From: CAYGBW01 sp964348185
Lineage (GTDB): Bacteria > Desulfobacterota > BSN033 > WVXP01
Direction: 5' to 3'
DNA: 64,000 bases
Assembly (NCBI GenBank): GCA_964348185.1
Contig: CAYGBW010000101.1
Location: 4,836 to 68,835, forward strand
In this document: in pieces, positions 54,067-63,799 of the stretch
How the letters are laid out: every line of letters begins with the position of its first letter
Position numbering within the stretch: position 1 is the first letter of the stretch
Notes under the pieces: generated by a model
Seen by the model: only the letters and a program-made list of their open reading frames with translations
Told to the model about the DNA's origin: nothing
Database searches by the model: none
Translations under genes and position numbers: made by a program

Positions 54067-54252
54067 TCAATCGCCAGTGATATGCTTGAACCGAATCCGG
54101 GTTCCCCGGGTTGGGGGAGCATCCAAGCAGGAGATCTCGACCGATGTTTCTGTGCCTTTTCCCTTGATTTTCACAGAGATCACACCACCATGATAGATGT
54201 GGGCAATCTCCTCTCTTGTCAAGGCGAGTTTGGCCGATACTTCCGCTGCCAT
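54067..54252 (-). CDS. Small hypothetical protein, 61 aa
   Basis: The start lies behind AGAGGTGA at good distance. The sequence (ALTREEIAHIYHGGVISVKI, then TETSVEISCLDAPPTRGTRI) suggests a small helix plus beta-hairpin domain. It is divergent from the zinc-ribbon gene across 44 bases. No family was recognised. Confidence 0.6.
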   Translation of the reverse strand: MAAEVSAKLALTREEIAHIYHGGVISVKIKGKGTETSVEISCLDAPPTRGTRIRFKHITGD

Positions 54253-54296
54253 TCCCTTTCACCTCTCTCCGTATGAGATAGTCCCTGGAGGATTTT

Positions 54297-54611
54297 ATGA
54301 TTTTCATCGCTGGAATTCAACCGAAAACGAGGCAGGTGGATAGTCATCCACGGATATGCCCCTCCTGTGGCGCGCCCCAGGCTTATCTCAAAAGGGTGGA
54401 TCATTACCTCAGTGTATTCTTCATTCCGATTATCCCCCTAAGGCGGGGTGTGCCCCAACTCACCTGCGAAGCCTGCGGGGTCGTGCCGCCTGAAATCGCC
54501 CAGGATCTCTGGACTCGGGCAACTCGGGTAGAAAAACGGTGCCCCCGATGTTCTCGGGTGATGGAGCAAGACTTCTCTTACTGCCCCTATTGCGGCAGTC
54601 GATCCGAATGA
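54297..54611 (+). CDS. Double zinc-ribbon protein, 104 aa
   Basis: Four CxxC pairs form two zinc ribbons. The first is CPSCG with CEACG (about 21-60), enclosing a hydrophobic FFIPIIPL stretch; the second is CPRCS with CPYCG (about 81-101). It resembles the small zinc-ribbon_15 type proteins common in environmental genomes. The function is unknown. GGAGG precedes the start. Confidence 0.75.
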   Translation: MIFIAGIQPKTRQVDSHPRICPSCGAPQAYLKRVDHYLSVFFIPIIPLRRGVPQLTCEACGVVPPEIAQDLWTRATRVEKRCPRCSRVMEQDFSYCPYCGSRSE

Positions 54612-54750
54612 GGCCCCACCTCTCTGCTCCGTGCCCTTCGCGAACGAAAGAAGGCCAGTCGGATGGGTGTACTTTGGCCAATCATGGCGATCGAAATTGG
54701 ATACCTACCTTGTGGGAACGGCAGAAGGGGTTCAAGAAGATGACGCTATG

Positions 54751-54780
54751 TTGCCATAACGTCGGGTTTTAGGATATAAT
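54751..54780 (+). promoter_or_regulatory. Promoter for the UPF0182 gene
   Basis: TTGCCA (54751-54756), 18-base spacer, perfect TATAAT (54775-54780). Leader of about 128 nt before the ATG at 54915. Confidence 0.6.
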
Positions 54781-54914
54781 CATCTAACCATTTCATGATA
54801 TGCACGGGGAAAGAGGAATTTCCTCAGGCCGAAGAAATTCGATTTTTCCCGGTTACTCGGAAGACCAGTGTCGTTTCTCGGAAGGTCTGGTCTTTCGAGA
54901 GGAGAGGAAAGGAA

Positions 54915-57776
54915 ATGAGAGGGAAGACAGGCCTTTTTCGAATGGGAGTTGTCGTCGTTGTGGTTCTCATTGGGCTGGGTATCCTGGCCTCCAGCGTCTA
55001 TCCGGTTTGGCTTTGGTTTCAAAATCTAGGGTTTTCTTCGGTGTTTGTTACGATGGTGATTGCGAGAGTTTTGATTGGCCTTTGTGCCGCTCTGACGTTC
55101 ATCCTGGCCGTGGGAATCAACTATTATTTTGCTCAACGGTCCGTGAAACAGACCAGTCCCAACCTCGGAGGAAAGAGGGGTATCTCTGTGGAAGGCCTTC
55201 CCATCAGTGAAAGGGCGGTCGGCTGGGCCATCGGGGCCTTTCTCGTTCTTATTGCCCTGATGATCGGGAGCGCCGCCTCCACGCGGTGGAGTATGATCCT
55301 CCTCTACTTTCACCCGAAAGCATTCGGGACTGTCGACCCGATCTTCGGACGGGACGTGGCCTACTATGTTTTTTCCCTACCTTTCTATTTGTTTTTGAAG
55401 ACCTGGCTCATCGGCTTTCTGGTCTTTTCTGGTGTGGTTGCCCTCCTGGTGTATAGCAGGGGAAACCTCCTCCAGATGGAAATTGGAACTATCCAGAGCC
55501 AAGACCAACCGGTCCAGCCGTCGGCCAAGCTGAAAATCGATCCGCCCGTGAGAAAGCACCTGTCCATCCTTGGAATCCTCATCATAGTCATTCTCATATG
55601 GGGATATTGGCTGAAAGCCTATGAACTTGTCTATTCCACCAAGGGGCCGGCTTTTGGGGCGAACTATACGGATGTTCACGTGCAGCTGGTTGCGTACAGA
55701 GTTCTCATGTTCGTTCTCGGAGCTTTTGCCATCCTCTTGGCGATAAACACGGTGCGGCATAGGCGGGGTGTTCTCCTGGTTGGCCTGGCAGCGACCCTAG
55801 GAGCCTTAGTGATTGCTCGCTCCATCATCCCTTTTGTTGTTCAGAAGATCATCGTGAAACCCAACGAACTCGATATGGAAAGGCCATACATCGCCTATAA
55901 CATTGAAAATACCCGCAGGGCTTACGGCCTCGATAGAATTCGGGAAAAGGATTTCATCGTCAACGAGAATCTCACCCCGGCCGATATCGCGAGAAACAGA
56001 ATGACCATCGAAAATATTCGGATATGGGACGAACGGCCTCTCAAGGAAACATACGGTCAACTCCAATCGATTCGGTCTTACTATGATTTTTCTGGGATTG
56101 ATGTGGACCGATACGTTCTCGATGGTCAATACAGACAGGTGACCCTTTCGGCCCGTGAGATCTCTGTCGATCAACTCCGCCCTCAAGCGAGAACCTGGGT
56201 GAACAGACACTTGAAGTTCACTCATGGCTACGGACTCGCTATGAATCCAGTCAATCAGGTTACCCAGGAGGGGCTTCCAGATTTACTGATCAAGGATCTT
56301 CCCCCTGTGACCCGGGGCATTGAAGTAAAGCGACCAGAGATCTATTACGGAGAAAAGACGGAAAACTACGTCATCGTTCGAACGGATACAGAAGAGTTTG
56401 ACTACCCCAAAGGGGACAGCAATGTCTACACGACTTATCAGGGGGACGGAGGGGTTCTCATCAATTCCTTTATGAGAAGACTCCTTTTTGCGGTCACGTT
56501 TCGGAGTACGGATATTCTTTTCACCGGATATCTTACACCGCAAAGCCGGATCATGTTTTATCGGTCCATCGAGAAACGCGTGACAAAGATCGCCCCTTTT
56601 CTCCGGTTCGACCGGGACCCGTATCTGGTCATTGCCGACGGCCATCTTTTCTGGATATTGGACGGCTACACGGTAACTTCCATGTATCCCTATTCCTCCA
56701 GGATGGCAGACAAAGGCGGTTTGCCCATCAACTACATCCGGAACTCGGTCAAAGTGGTTGTCAACGCCTACACGGGCAGGGTGGACTTCTATGTGATCGA
56801 CCAGGCTGATCCCATCCTTCGGAGTTTCAGGGAGATCTTTCCCGATCTGTTTTGGCCCTTTGACAAGATGCCGGAGTCCATAAAATCACATATTCGCTAC
56901 CCCAAAGACCTGTTTGAGATCCAGGCGGCCATGTATCGATCATACCACATGCGGGATGTGCAGGTGTTTTACAATCAGGAAGACCTCTGGCAGATTCCCA
57001 ATGAAGTGTACGCCGATACGCAGCAGAAGATGGAACCCTATTACATTATCATCAAGCTGCCGGGAGAGAAACGTGAGGAATTTCTCCTGATGCTTCCCTT
57101 TACCCCTTCCAAGAAGTCCAACATGATCGCGTGGCTCGCGGCTCGGAGCGATATGCCGAACTATGGGGATCTCGTGGTTTTCAAACTCCCCAAGGAAAAG
57201 CTTATCTTCGGCCCCATGCAGGTGGAAGCCCGGGTGGATCAACAGACTGAGATTTCCCGAGAATTGACGCTTTGGGGACAGAAGGGGTCGCGAGTTATCC
57301 GGGGCAACCTCATGGCAATCCCCATCGAGCAGTCCTTCCTCTACGTCGAGCCGGTCTATCTCCAGGCCAGTCAGGAACCTACACCGCAGCCCGAACCCGC
57401 TGGAAGAATGCCTAGGACGCCACCGAGCCGATCGGAACAGCCCACAGGGAGCGTTGCCCTTCCCGAGTTGAAACGGGTGATTCTGGCCTATGGAAACGAA
57501 GTGGTCATGAAGGAGAACCTGGCAGGTGCACTGGGCGCAATCTTTGAAGAGGTGAAACTTCCTGAGAAGACCGTTCCAGAGAGGGAGATTCCGGGAGAAA
57601 CCGTTGCAAAGACATCGATCCAAAATCTCGCCATTTCCGTGCTGGAGCAATACAAGACGGCTCAGAAACATCTGGCCCAAGGGAATTGGGCAGGTTATGG
57701 GCAGGCCCTCGACGAGATGGAGAGGATGTTGGAGGACCTGGCCCGGGCCGGCAGCACCGCTCCACCTGAGAGGTGA
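54915..57776 (+). CDS. UPF0182-family membrane protein
   Basis: 953 residues. Seven membrane helices in the first 330 residues (SVYPVWLWFQNLGFSSVFVT is typical of the first two) precede a large extracytoplasmic domain. That domain has the family's conserved segments, such as RPYIAYNIENTRRAYGLD, NIRIWDERPLKETYGQLQ and FDRDPYLVIADGHLFWILDGYT (in two parts). A Pro-rich linker and a C-terminal helical segment follow. The family is widespread but uncharacterised. The ATG at 54915 follows AGGAGAGGAAAGGA. The ogt-type gene begins seven bases after its stop, so the two likely form an operon. Confidence 0.92.
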   Translation: MRGKTGLFRMGVVVVVVLIGLGILASSVYPVWLWFQNLGFSSVFVTMVIARVLIGLCAALTFILAVGINYYFAQRSVKQTSPNLGGKRGISVEGLPISERAVGWAIGAFLVLIALMIGSAASTRWSMILLYFHPKAFGTVDPIFGRDVAYYVFSLPFYLFLKTWLIGFLVFSGVVALLVYSRGNLLQMEIGTIQSQDQPVQPSAKLKIDPPVRKHLSILGILIIVILIWGYWLKAYELVYSTKGPAFGANYTDVHVQLVAYRVLMFVLGAFAILLAINTVRHRRGVLLVGLAATLGALVIARSIIPFVVQKIIVKPNELDMERPYIAYNIENTRRAYGLDRIREKDFIVNENLTPADIARNRMTIENIRIWDERPLKETYGQLQSIRSYYDFSGIDVDRYVLDGQYRQVTLSAREISVDQLRPQARTWVNRHLKFTHGYGLAMNPVNQVTQEGLPDLLIKDLPPVTRGIEVKRPEIYYGEKTENYVIVRTDTEEFDYPKGDSNVYTTYQGDGGVLINSFMRRLLFAVTFRSTDILFTGYLTPQSRIMFYRSIEKRVTKIAPFLRFDRDPYLVIADGHLFWILDGYTVTSMYPYSSRMADKGGLPINYIRNSVKVVVNAYTGRVDFYVIDQADPILRSFREIFPDLFWPFDKMPESIKSHIRYPKDLFEIQAAMYRSYHMRDVQVFYNQEDLWQIPNEVYADTQQKMEPYYIIIKLPGEKREEFLLMLPFTPSKKSNMIAWLAARSDMPNYGDLVVFKLPKEKLIFGPMQVEARVDQQTEISRELTLWGQKGSRVIRGNLMAIPIEQSFLYVEPVYLQASQEPTPQPEPAGRMPRTPPSRSEQPTGSVALPELKRVILAYGNEVVMKENLAGALGAIFEEVKLPEKTVPEREIPGETVAKTSIQNLAISVLEQYKTAQKHLAQGNWAGYGQALDEMERMLEDLARAGSTAPPER

Positions 57777-57783
57777 TATCTCC

Positions 57784-58323
57784 ATGGAAGGATCATGCCA
57801 GGGGAAGAAAGCCTCCTGGGGCTCTGGAGATTTGCTCAAGGAAGAGGTTTTCGAGATGGGCTATGTCTCGCCCCTTGGACCCGTGAGAATTCTGGGAGTG
57901 GATTCCGCCATATTGGGGGTCGAGTTTTGGAAAACCGAGATCGTCAGGTTTCGCGGTTCTATACCAAGAATGCTTCTGGATTGTCGATCTCAGCTCGATG
58001 AGTATTTCAAGGGGAAGCGAAGGATCTTCGATCTGAAACTGGAGCCTCGAGGGACGGCCTTTCAGAACCGGGTGTGGCGCCAACTCCTTCGCATCCCTTA
58101 TGGCGAGACACGATCCTATAAGAATCTTGCTAGAGACGTAGGAGACGACAAAGCCGTTCGAGCAGTGGGGATGGCCAACGCCAGAAATCCGATCGCAATT
58201 GTTATCCCTTGCCATCGGGTGATCGGGAGCAAGGGCGACCTCGTTGGCTATGGTGGGGGGATCTGGCGCAAACAATGGCTTCTTGACCATGAAAGAGATG
58301 GCGTCTTTCCGAAAGGCCCCTGA
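57784..58323 (+). CDS. ogt: Methylated-DNA-protein cysteine methyltransferase
   Basis: 179 residues. The acceptor cysteine lies in IVIPCHRVIGSKG, preceded by the helix-turn-helix (AFQNRVWRQLLRIPYGET and RAVGMANARNP) that flips the base. It repairs O6-alkylguanine and O4-alkylthymine by suicide transfer. There is no AraC-type Ada domain. AGAGGTGAT lies eight bases upstream of the ATG. It directly follows the UPF0182 gene. Confidence 0.93.
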   Translation: MEGSCQGKKASWGSGDLLKEEVFEMGYVSPLGPVRILGVDSAILGVEFWKTEIVRFRGSIPRMLLDCRSQLDEYFKGKRRIFDLKLEPRGTAFQNRVWRQLLRIPYGETRSYKNLARDVGDDKAVRAVGMANARNPIAIVIPCHRVIGSKGDLVGYGGGIWRKQWLLDHERDGVFPKGP

Positions 58324-58440
58324 CCACAAACGGGAGTTTGATGGGTTGTCAGGCTCCATGGAATATTGAGGCCAATACCGGGAACAGGTCCTGGCAAAGT
58401 CTGGCGGCTCTTGATCGGGTCATACGCATGGGGATCAGAG

Positions 58441-59100
58441 ATGGAGTGGATTCGTTGGCTTCCCGTTCTTCTCTTCTCCGTGGTCATGCATGAGTGTGCC
58501 CATGGCTATGTGGCCTCTCGCTGCGGCGATAATACGGCAAAATATGCGGGAAGAATGACCCTCAATCCCATTCCTCACATTGATCCCTTCGGATCGATTC
58601 TCCTTCCCCTGCTTCTGATCCTAACCCATTCACCATTCCTCATAGCCTGGGCCAAACCCGTTCCTGTCAACCCGAGTAACTTCAGGAGTCCGGTTCGAGA
58701 CGATATCATGGTATCACTGGCAGGCCCAGCTACCAATCTCTTGCTCGCTCTGTTTTTTACCTTTCTCGCGATCAGCGGGAAGGTTGGAATGAGGAGTCTT
58801 CCTGAGGCAAGCCCGTTGTTGAGGCAACTTGCTCAGGCACTGATCTTTCTATCGCACTACGGAATCCTGATCAATCTTTACCTGGCCATTTTCAATCTGA
58901 TTCCCATCCCGCCACTCGACGGTTCTCATATTCTGAGAGGACTCCTACCCTATCAGGCAGCCCTTGAATTTGACAGGATCGGCCGTTATGGATTTGTGAT
59001 TCTCGTCCTTCTCGTTATGACGCCGGCTCTCAAGTTCATCTTTTTCCCAGCCCATGTTCTGGCCTGGCTCCTCATGCAGGTCATCTCGGCATTCTCATAG
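58441..59100 (+). CDS. Site-2-type membrane metalloprotease (M50)
   Basis: 219 residues, five to six membrane helices. The zinc ligands are in MHECAHGYVASRCGD (HExxH from H17) and in NLIPIPPLDGSHIL (third ligand Asp). The short form without a PDZ domain is the SpoIVFB/rhomboid-like M50 group that cleaves membrane proteins or acts in maturation. Chosen ATG: 58441, just after the region where a GGGGATCAG precedes it. It is convergent with the PilT-type gene. Confidence 0.9.
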   Translation: MEWIRWLPVLLFSVVMHECAHGYVASRCGDNTAKYAGRMTLNPIPHIDPFGSILLPLLLILTHSPFLIAWAKPVPVNPSNFRSPVRDDIMVSLAGPATNLLLALFFTFLAISGKVGMRSLPEASPLLRQLAQALIFLSHYGILINLYLAIFNLIPIPPLDGSHILRGLLPYQAALEFDRIGRYGFVILVLLVMTPALKFIFFPAHVLAWLLMQVISAFS

Positions 59101-59148
59101 CGTGCCCCATGGGTCGGCCCCTCTAGGAACAGGTCTGACTCGACTTCA

Positions 59149-60258
59149 TCATCGCGTCAGATCGAGACTCCGTACGAAATCTGACGGACTGCGGGCTGCC
59201 CCTTTTGCCACATCCATGGTGATGAGCCCCTCTTTGAGAAGGCTGATGAGATCGTGCTCAAAGACCTGCATCTGATATTCATCCATTCCATTTTCGATAT
59301 GCTTCAGCAGATCCTGCGGTGTGGTATCCGGATCGCGGATGCATTCCTGAATCGAGTAGTTGTTGATGAGAATCTCTGTGGCCAGGACCCGCCCTGACTG
59401 ATCCCGTCGAGGCAGGAGGTTTTGTGAAACAATTGCCCTGAGGTTCTCGGCCAACCTCCCTCGAATCATCCCTTGGTCTTCGGATGGAAAGAGCCCGATA
59501 ACCCGACTAATGGTCCGCGTCACATCTGGGGTGTGGACAGTGCTGAAGACAAAATGACCGGTCTCAGCTGCCTGAATGGCGACATCCATGGTCTTTGCGT
59601 CCCGAATCTCGCCGATAAAGATGATATCGGGGTCCTGCCTCATAGCAGCCCACAAGCCGCTGTGGAAGTTATCGACATCTCTGCCAATCTCCCTCTGAGA
59701 AACACTGCTCTTGTCGCTGGCGATAACAAATTCTATCGGGTCTTCGATGGTTAGGATGTGTTTGCACCAGTTTTTGTTGACAAAATCGAGCATAGAGGCA
59801 ATGGTGGTCGATTTGCCCATGCCCGTTGCGCCTGTCACAAGAAGCAATCCCCGCTCGAAGCCGGTGATCTTCTTGATGACCAGGGGAAGGCGCAACTGTG
59901 TAAAATTCGGCACCTCTTTTGGAATGACGCGAAGCACGATGGCCATGGTGTTTTTCTGCTTGAACATACTTACCCGAAACCTTCCCAAACCCTGCCGCTC
60001 GACTGAGAAATCAAGCTGTTTCCAATTGTTTTGACCCTGCACCTGATCGAAATCCGGAAGGAGAGTTGTGGCAATCATGAAGAGATCCTTGGGGGATAGG
60101 GACGGCGAATTGAGTCTTTTTAATTCACCGAAAATACGGTAAAAGGGGGGTTCATCGACTTTGAAATGGATATCAGAGACAGAGTACTTATAGGCCCCGG
60201 CAAGAACCTTCTGGATCAGTTCAAGCCCACCATCTGATTTCTCTTTTGTTTGATTCAA
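59149..60258 (-). CDS. PilT/PilU-like twitching-motility ATPase
   Basis: 369 residues. The N-terminal PAS-like domain (SDIHFKVDEPPFYRIFGELK) precedes a RecA-like ATPase core with Walker A GATGMGKST, Asp box TIEDPIEFV, Walker B DPDIIFIGEIRD and His box TGHFVFSTVHT. These are retraction-type ATPase signatures rather than PilB. The Met in the P-loop is typical of the PilU subgroup. The start is taken as a TTG behind GGAGGG (60258); a GTG at 60297 is in frame but lacks a site. No other pilus gene is in the window. Confidence 0.9.
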   Translation of the reverse strand: MNQTKEKSDGGLELIQKVLAGAYKYSVSDIHFKVDEPPFYRIFGELKRLNSPSLSPKDLFMIATTLLPDFDQVQGQNNWKQLDFSVERQGLGRFRVSMFKQKNTMAIVLRVIPKEVPNFTQLRLPLVIKKITGFERGLLLVTGATGMGKSTTIASMLDFVNKNWCKHILTIEDPIEFVIASDKSSVSQREIGRDVDNFHSGLWAAMRQDPDIIFIGEIRDAKTMDVAIQAAETGHFVFSTVHTPDVTRTISRVIGLFPSEDQGMIRGRLAENLRAIVSQNLLPRRDQSGRVLATEILINNYSIQECIRDPDTTPQDLLKHIENGMDEYQMQVFEHDLISLLKEGLITMDVAKGAARSPSDFVRSLDLTR

Positions 60259-60453
60259 GATATTCCCTCCCTGGAAGTTTAGAGTTGAACCTCTCACTTG
60301 TCTCCTTGGATCTTATCGACATCTTGAAGCATTTTCTTGAACCCCTCTGGAGAGAGCCGGGCTGTCCGGGTTTTTCTTGCCTCCGGCCCCGCTTTTGCAT
60401 TAGACTGCAAGAGCGTCCAGATAGAGGGCCTCGATGACTGCTGGAGAACGTCT

Positions 60454-61383
60454 ATGGGGGAACTGGTCAAAGCTGACCGGCTAAAACCTGGAGATCCCGT
60501 TGCTATTGCGGCCCCTGGTGCTTGTCTCACGGTGGAGGGAAGAGGGTATCTTGCAAAAGCCGTCTCCACCCTTCGGGAATTGGGTTTCCATGTTAAGACC
60601 ACGCCAGACCCCTTCCGCAAGAGGCATTATTTCGCAGGAGATGATCGGGAAAGGGCCGAAGAGTTAATGGCCCTTTTTGTTGACCCCGATGTTCGAGCAA
60701 TCTTTTGCGCCCGTGGCGGATACGGGTCTCAACGGATCATCCCTTTTTTGGATCCCCATGTGATTCGCAACAATCCTAAGGTATTTGTTGGATCAAGCGA
60801 TATCACGGTTCTTCTGACCTTTCTGCTGGAGAAGTGTCACCTCGTCCCCTTTCACGGCCCCAATGTGGCTTCGAAACAGTTCTTAGAGGGCGATGTCGAA
60901 ACAACCCAAAGGAGCCTGAAGGAGACCCTCGATCGGGGTCTCCCCAGTGAAACCCCTGGCTGCAGCCTTCTGAAGAGGGGTCTGGGGAAAGGGAAAATCA
61001 AAGGGGGTTGTCTCTCCCTTCTGGTCACCACGATTGGGACCGCCTATGAGATCGATCTAAGGGGAGCCATTCTTTTCGCAGAGGATGTGAATGAACCCCC
61101 CTATCGGATCGACCGAATGTTGACCCATATGAGACAGGCCGGAAAGCTGGATCAGATAGAGGGCTTGGTCCTTGGCGAGATGGTAGCGTGTCAGGACGAA
61201 GAGGGGATGGACCTTGAGTCGGTGATCCTCGACCTATTCCGCGATCAGGATATCCCCATCATTTTCGGGTTTCCGTCGGGTCATGGACGAACGAACCTCA
61301 CGATTCCTCTGGGGGTGGAGGTCACTCTGGATGGATACCAGGGACGCTTGAACTTCAACGAAAGTGGGGTGTCACCGAGATGA
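60454..61383 (+). CDS. ldcA: LD-carboxypeptidase (S66)
   Basis: 309 residues. The nucleophile Ser lies in FVGSSDITVLL, and RAIFCARGGYGSQRIIPFLD precedes it. The charge-relay Glu and His are in FAEDVNEPPYRIDRM and FGFPSGHGRTN. It removes the terminal D-alanine from murein tetrapeptides in peptidoglycan recycling. The ATG at 60454 is behind TGGAG. Its stop overlaps the start of the mpl gene (ATGA), linking the two enzymes that act successively in recycling. Confidence 0.92.
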   Translation: MGELVKADRLKPGDPVAIAAPGACLTVEGRGYLAKAVSTLRELGFHVKTTPDPFRKRHYFAGDDRERAEELMALFVDPDVRAIFCARGGYGSQRIIPFLDPHVIRNNPKVFVGSSDITVLLTFLLEKCHLVPFHGPNVASKQFLEGDVETTQRSLKETLDRGLPSETPGCSLLKRGLGKGKIKGGCLSLLVTTIGTAYEIDLRGAILFAEDVNEPPYRIDRMLTHMRQAGKLDQIEGLVLGEMVACQDEEGMDLESVILDLFRDQDIPIIFGFPSGHGRTNLTIPLGVEVTLDGYQGRLNFNESGVSPR

Positions 61384-62792
61384 GTTCTCAAGGGCATGTC
61401 CATTTTGTGGGAATCTGCGGTACCGGGATGGCTGCTGCTGCTGTCCTGATGAAGGAGAAGGGATACCGGGTCACAGGTTCAGATACCGGCGTGTACCCAC
61501 CGATGAGCCGGTACCTGGAAGCGGAAGGCATAGCCTTTGGAAAAACATTTGATCCATCGGCCGTCGTTCCTCCTCCCGATCTGGTCGTGATCGGGAACGC
61601 CCTCTCCAGGGGAAATCCAGAGGTAGAGGAGGTGTTGGATCAAAAAATACCCTACATCTCTCTCCCGGAGTTGTTGAAAAGAGAACTCATCCGTGGAAAG
61701 CGCTCCCTGGTGGTTACGGGAACTCATGGAAAGACAACATCCTCCTCCCTGTTGGCGTGGATCCTCGAGACAACCGGGAGAGCCCCCTCTTATTTTGTGG
61801 GGGGTATCCCCCTGAATCTCGGGAGTGGCATTAAATCGGCGAGAGGCAGTGAGGTCGTTCTAGAAGGCGATGAGTACGACACGGCTTTTTTTGACAAGAG
61901 ACCCAAATTTCTCCATTACACTCCCGATCTGGTGCTGATCAACAACATCGAGTTTGACCATGCTGACATCTACAAGGACCTCGATGAGGTTGAGAGGGCC
62001 TTTGCGAGCATAAAGAGGCTGATCCCACGGAAGGGTCTCATTGTCGCGAACTTGGACGACCCCTCGGTCAGACGGGTAACAGAGAGAACCTTCTGCCCGG
62101 TCGAGGGGTTTGGTCTCAGGGAGGAGGCGCTATGGCGTGTAAGCGATGTCGAAACCGAGGGAGAGGGGATAGCCTTCTCTCTGCGCCACGGTGGTCAGTG
62201 GATCGGTCGAATGCATCTCCCCCTCCTTGGGGAGCATAACGCCCTCAATGCTGCAGGTGTGTTCATTTCCTGCCAATGGCTGGGGCTAACGTGTCAAGAG
62301 ATACAAAGGGGGTTTGAGACATTCCAGGGGGTTGCCCGACGAATGCACAAGCGGGGAACCTTCCGGGGAGTAACGGTATTTGACGACTTCGCCCATCATC
62401 CAACGGCAATCGCCAAAACCCTTGATGCCATTGCGTCTCACTACCCCGGACGTCCCATCTGGGCCGTCTTTGAACCCCGCAGCAATACGACTCGACGTAA
62501 CTTTTTCTTGAAGGAGTTGACAGATGCCTTTCAGAGGGCTCATCAGGTGATTATCGGGGCGGTCTACAAGGCAGATACCATCGACCCCCATCATCGACTC
62601 GACCCGGTCAAACTCGCCCGGGATATTGAGAGGGACTTTTCAACGGGGGCCCGTCATATTCCAGACGTGGACGCTATCGTTGCTTTTCTGTCCTCCTCTG
62701 TTCGGGAAGGGGAGATCGTCGTTGTGATGAGCAATGGAGGCTTTGGGGGTCTTACCAACAGACTTGTTGAAGTTCTGAAGCACCCAGGATGA
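61380..62792 (+). CDS. mpl: UDP-N-acetylmuramate:L-alanyl-gamma-D-glutamyl-meso-diaminopimelate ligase
   Basis: 470 residues with the Mur-ligase three-domain fold: N-terminal VHFVGICGTGMAAAAVLM, P-loop VTGTHGKTTSSSLLA (about 113), catalytic EGDEYDTAFFDKRPKF, LINNIEFDHADIY and FDDFAHHPTAI. The EYDTAFFDKR signature identifies Mpl rather than MurC. It re-attaches recycled murein tripeptide to UDP-MurNAc in the cytosol. Translationally coupled to the LD-carboxypeptidase. Its presence implies a Gram-negative, diaminopimelate-type wall. Confidence 0.95.
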   Translation: MSSQGHVHFVGICGTGMAAAAVLMKEKGYRVTGSDTGVYPPMSRYLEAEGIAFGKTFDPSAVVPPPDLVVIGNALSRGNPEVEEVLDQKIPYISLPELLKRELIRGKRSLVVTGTHGKTTSSSLLAWILETTGRAPSYFVGGIPLNLGSGIKSARGSEVVLEGDEYDTAFFDKRPKFLHYTPDLVLINNIEFDHADIYKDLDEVERAFASIKRLIPRKGLIVANLDDPSVRRVTERTFCPVEGFGLREEALWRVSDVETEGEGIAFSLRHGGQWIGRMHLPLLGEHNALNAAGVFISCQWLGLTCQEIQRGFETFQGVARRMHKRGTFRGVTVFDDFAHHPTAIAKTLDAIASHYPGRPIWAVFEPRSNTTRRNFFLKELTDAFQRAHQVIIGAVYKADTIDPHHRLDPVKLARDIERDFSTGARHIPDVDAIVAFLSSSVREGEIVVVMSNGGFGGLTNRLVEVLKHPG

Positions 62793-62795
62793 GAT

Positions 62796-62832
62796 GGGGA
62801 CGGAAGGCTTCAAGGCCATAGCTCCCGTCCCC
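62796..62832. terminator. Strong hairpin between convergent genes
   Basis: GGGGACGG (62796-62803) pairs with CCGTCCCC (62825-62832). A short A run follows on the plus strand, so it lacks a T tail for mpl; it may serve as a bidirectional stem or 3'-end stabiliser. Confidence 0.45.
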
Positions 62833-62843
62833 AAAACGGTGTT

Positions 62844-63209
62844 TCAATGGGGAGTGGAAAGCAGCTCTCTTATTTTCTCTTTCAATTCAGTGAAATCCGG
62901 TGATTTCACGACATACGCATCAGCCGCCCACGTCATGAAGTCCCGGCGGTAGCTGGAATAACTCGTGTTCAAAATGACGGGTATCCTTCTGTGCTTGCGA
63001 AGGATCCGGGTCATGGCTTCCATGCCATCCATTTCAGGCATCACGATGTCCAGTATGACCAGATCGGGAAGCTTCTGTTCAACTTTTTCCAACGCCTCCT
63101 TTCCATCGATAGCCAACATTACGTCATACCCTTCATCGGTAAGGACTTCCCGACAGAGGAACCGCTGACTCTCGTCATCATCGACGATCAGAACGGTTTT
63201 CTTTTCCAT
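62844..63209 (-). CDS. Stand-alone CheY-like response regulator
   Basis: 121 residues: acidic pocket D10-D11-D12, phosphoacceptor D54 (LVILDIVMPEMDG), switch residues in LNTSYSS and the conserved Lys in YVVKSPD. Receiver only, with no output domain. A GGGGGG-type site precedes the ATG. No kinase is adjacent, and its partner may be encoded elsewhere. Confidence 0.9.
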   Translation of the reverse strand: MEKKTVLIVDDDESQRFLCREVLTDEGYDVMLAIDGKEALEKVEQKLPDLVILDIVMPEMDGMEAMTRILRKHRRIPVILNTSYSSYRRDFMTWAADAYVVKSPDFTELKEKIRELLSTPH

Positions 63210-63771
63210 CGTCTATTCCCCCCCAGGGGGTTATCCCCAAGAATCGGGAAAATGGCTCCCGCTGACAGGGCCCACAATCTGAAAAACTAGCACTGGGGAG
63301 GAGAAATGTCAAGGAACCAACCCGTGAAAATCCACGGCCTAGATTTGGAATAGCTCAAAAGCAATTGGGAAATCCCAATCTCTTCGTTCACCCCTAGACA
63401 GTCGAAGGCACCACCAGAGGAAGAAGAGATCGAGGGGGGAGGGGAGAAGTTTAGTCTGATCTCAAGGAGAAGAGCAACGGTCCGTCGCTGTACAGATCGT
63501 GCATTAGAGAATCTCAGAGACCCCCTGGGCATAAGAACAATCCCGGGTCAATTCCCCAGAACGACCGGCAGAATGGCCAGACGCCAAAATCCTCAACCAG
63601 CAAGGGTCCAAGTGTATTTTGCTTTCCCGGGGAGACGGGGTCCTCCGAATCGGATTGGCACAAGAATGTGACCGAGTCAACAGAAGATTAAAAAACTTTA
63701 ATTTGCGTTTAATGTTCTTTTAATTTTCATCGAGTATAAAAAGAAGAAAGAAAACGTTTACCTCCTTCATG
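63210..63771. other. Intergenic, no gene seen
   Basis: Over 500 bases without a supported gene. The last part (about 63685-63770) is AT-rich and ends with a -10-like TATAAA at 63735-63740 lacking a good -35 box. It precedes the terminator hairpin at 63772. Confidence 0.4.
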
Positions 63772-63799
63772 AAGCAGAGCGTGGGCTCTGCTTTTTTTT
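63772..63799 (+). terminator. Rho-independent terminator
   Basis: AAGCAGAGC (63772-63780), 4-base loop, GCTCTGCTT (63785-63793), then T to 63799. Perfect 9-bp stem. It could end a short RNA containing CCTCC at 63761-63765; no coding gene on this strand lies upstream within 900 bases. Confidence 0.75.

Noticed and set aside
53604..54122. 172-codon minus-strand frame
   Set aside because: Overlaps the better supported 61-residue gene, has no ribosome site and its composition is not protein-like.
63655..63672. Second TTGGCAC sequence resembling a sigma-54 -24 box
   Set aside because: No -12 box at the required distance.
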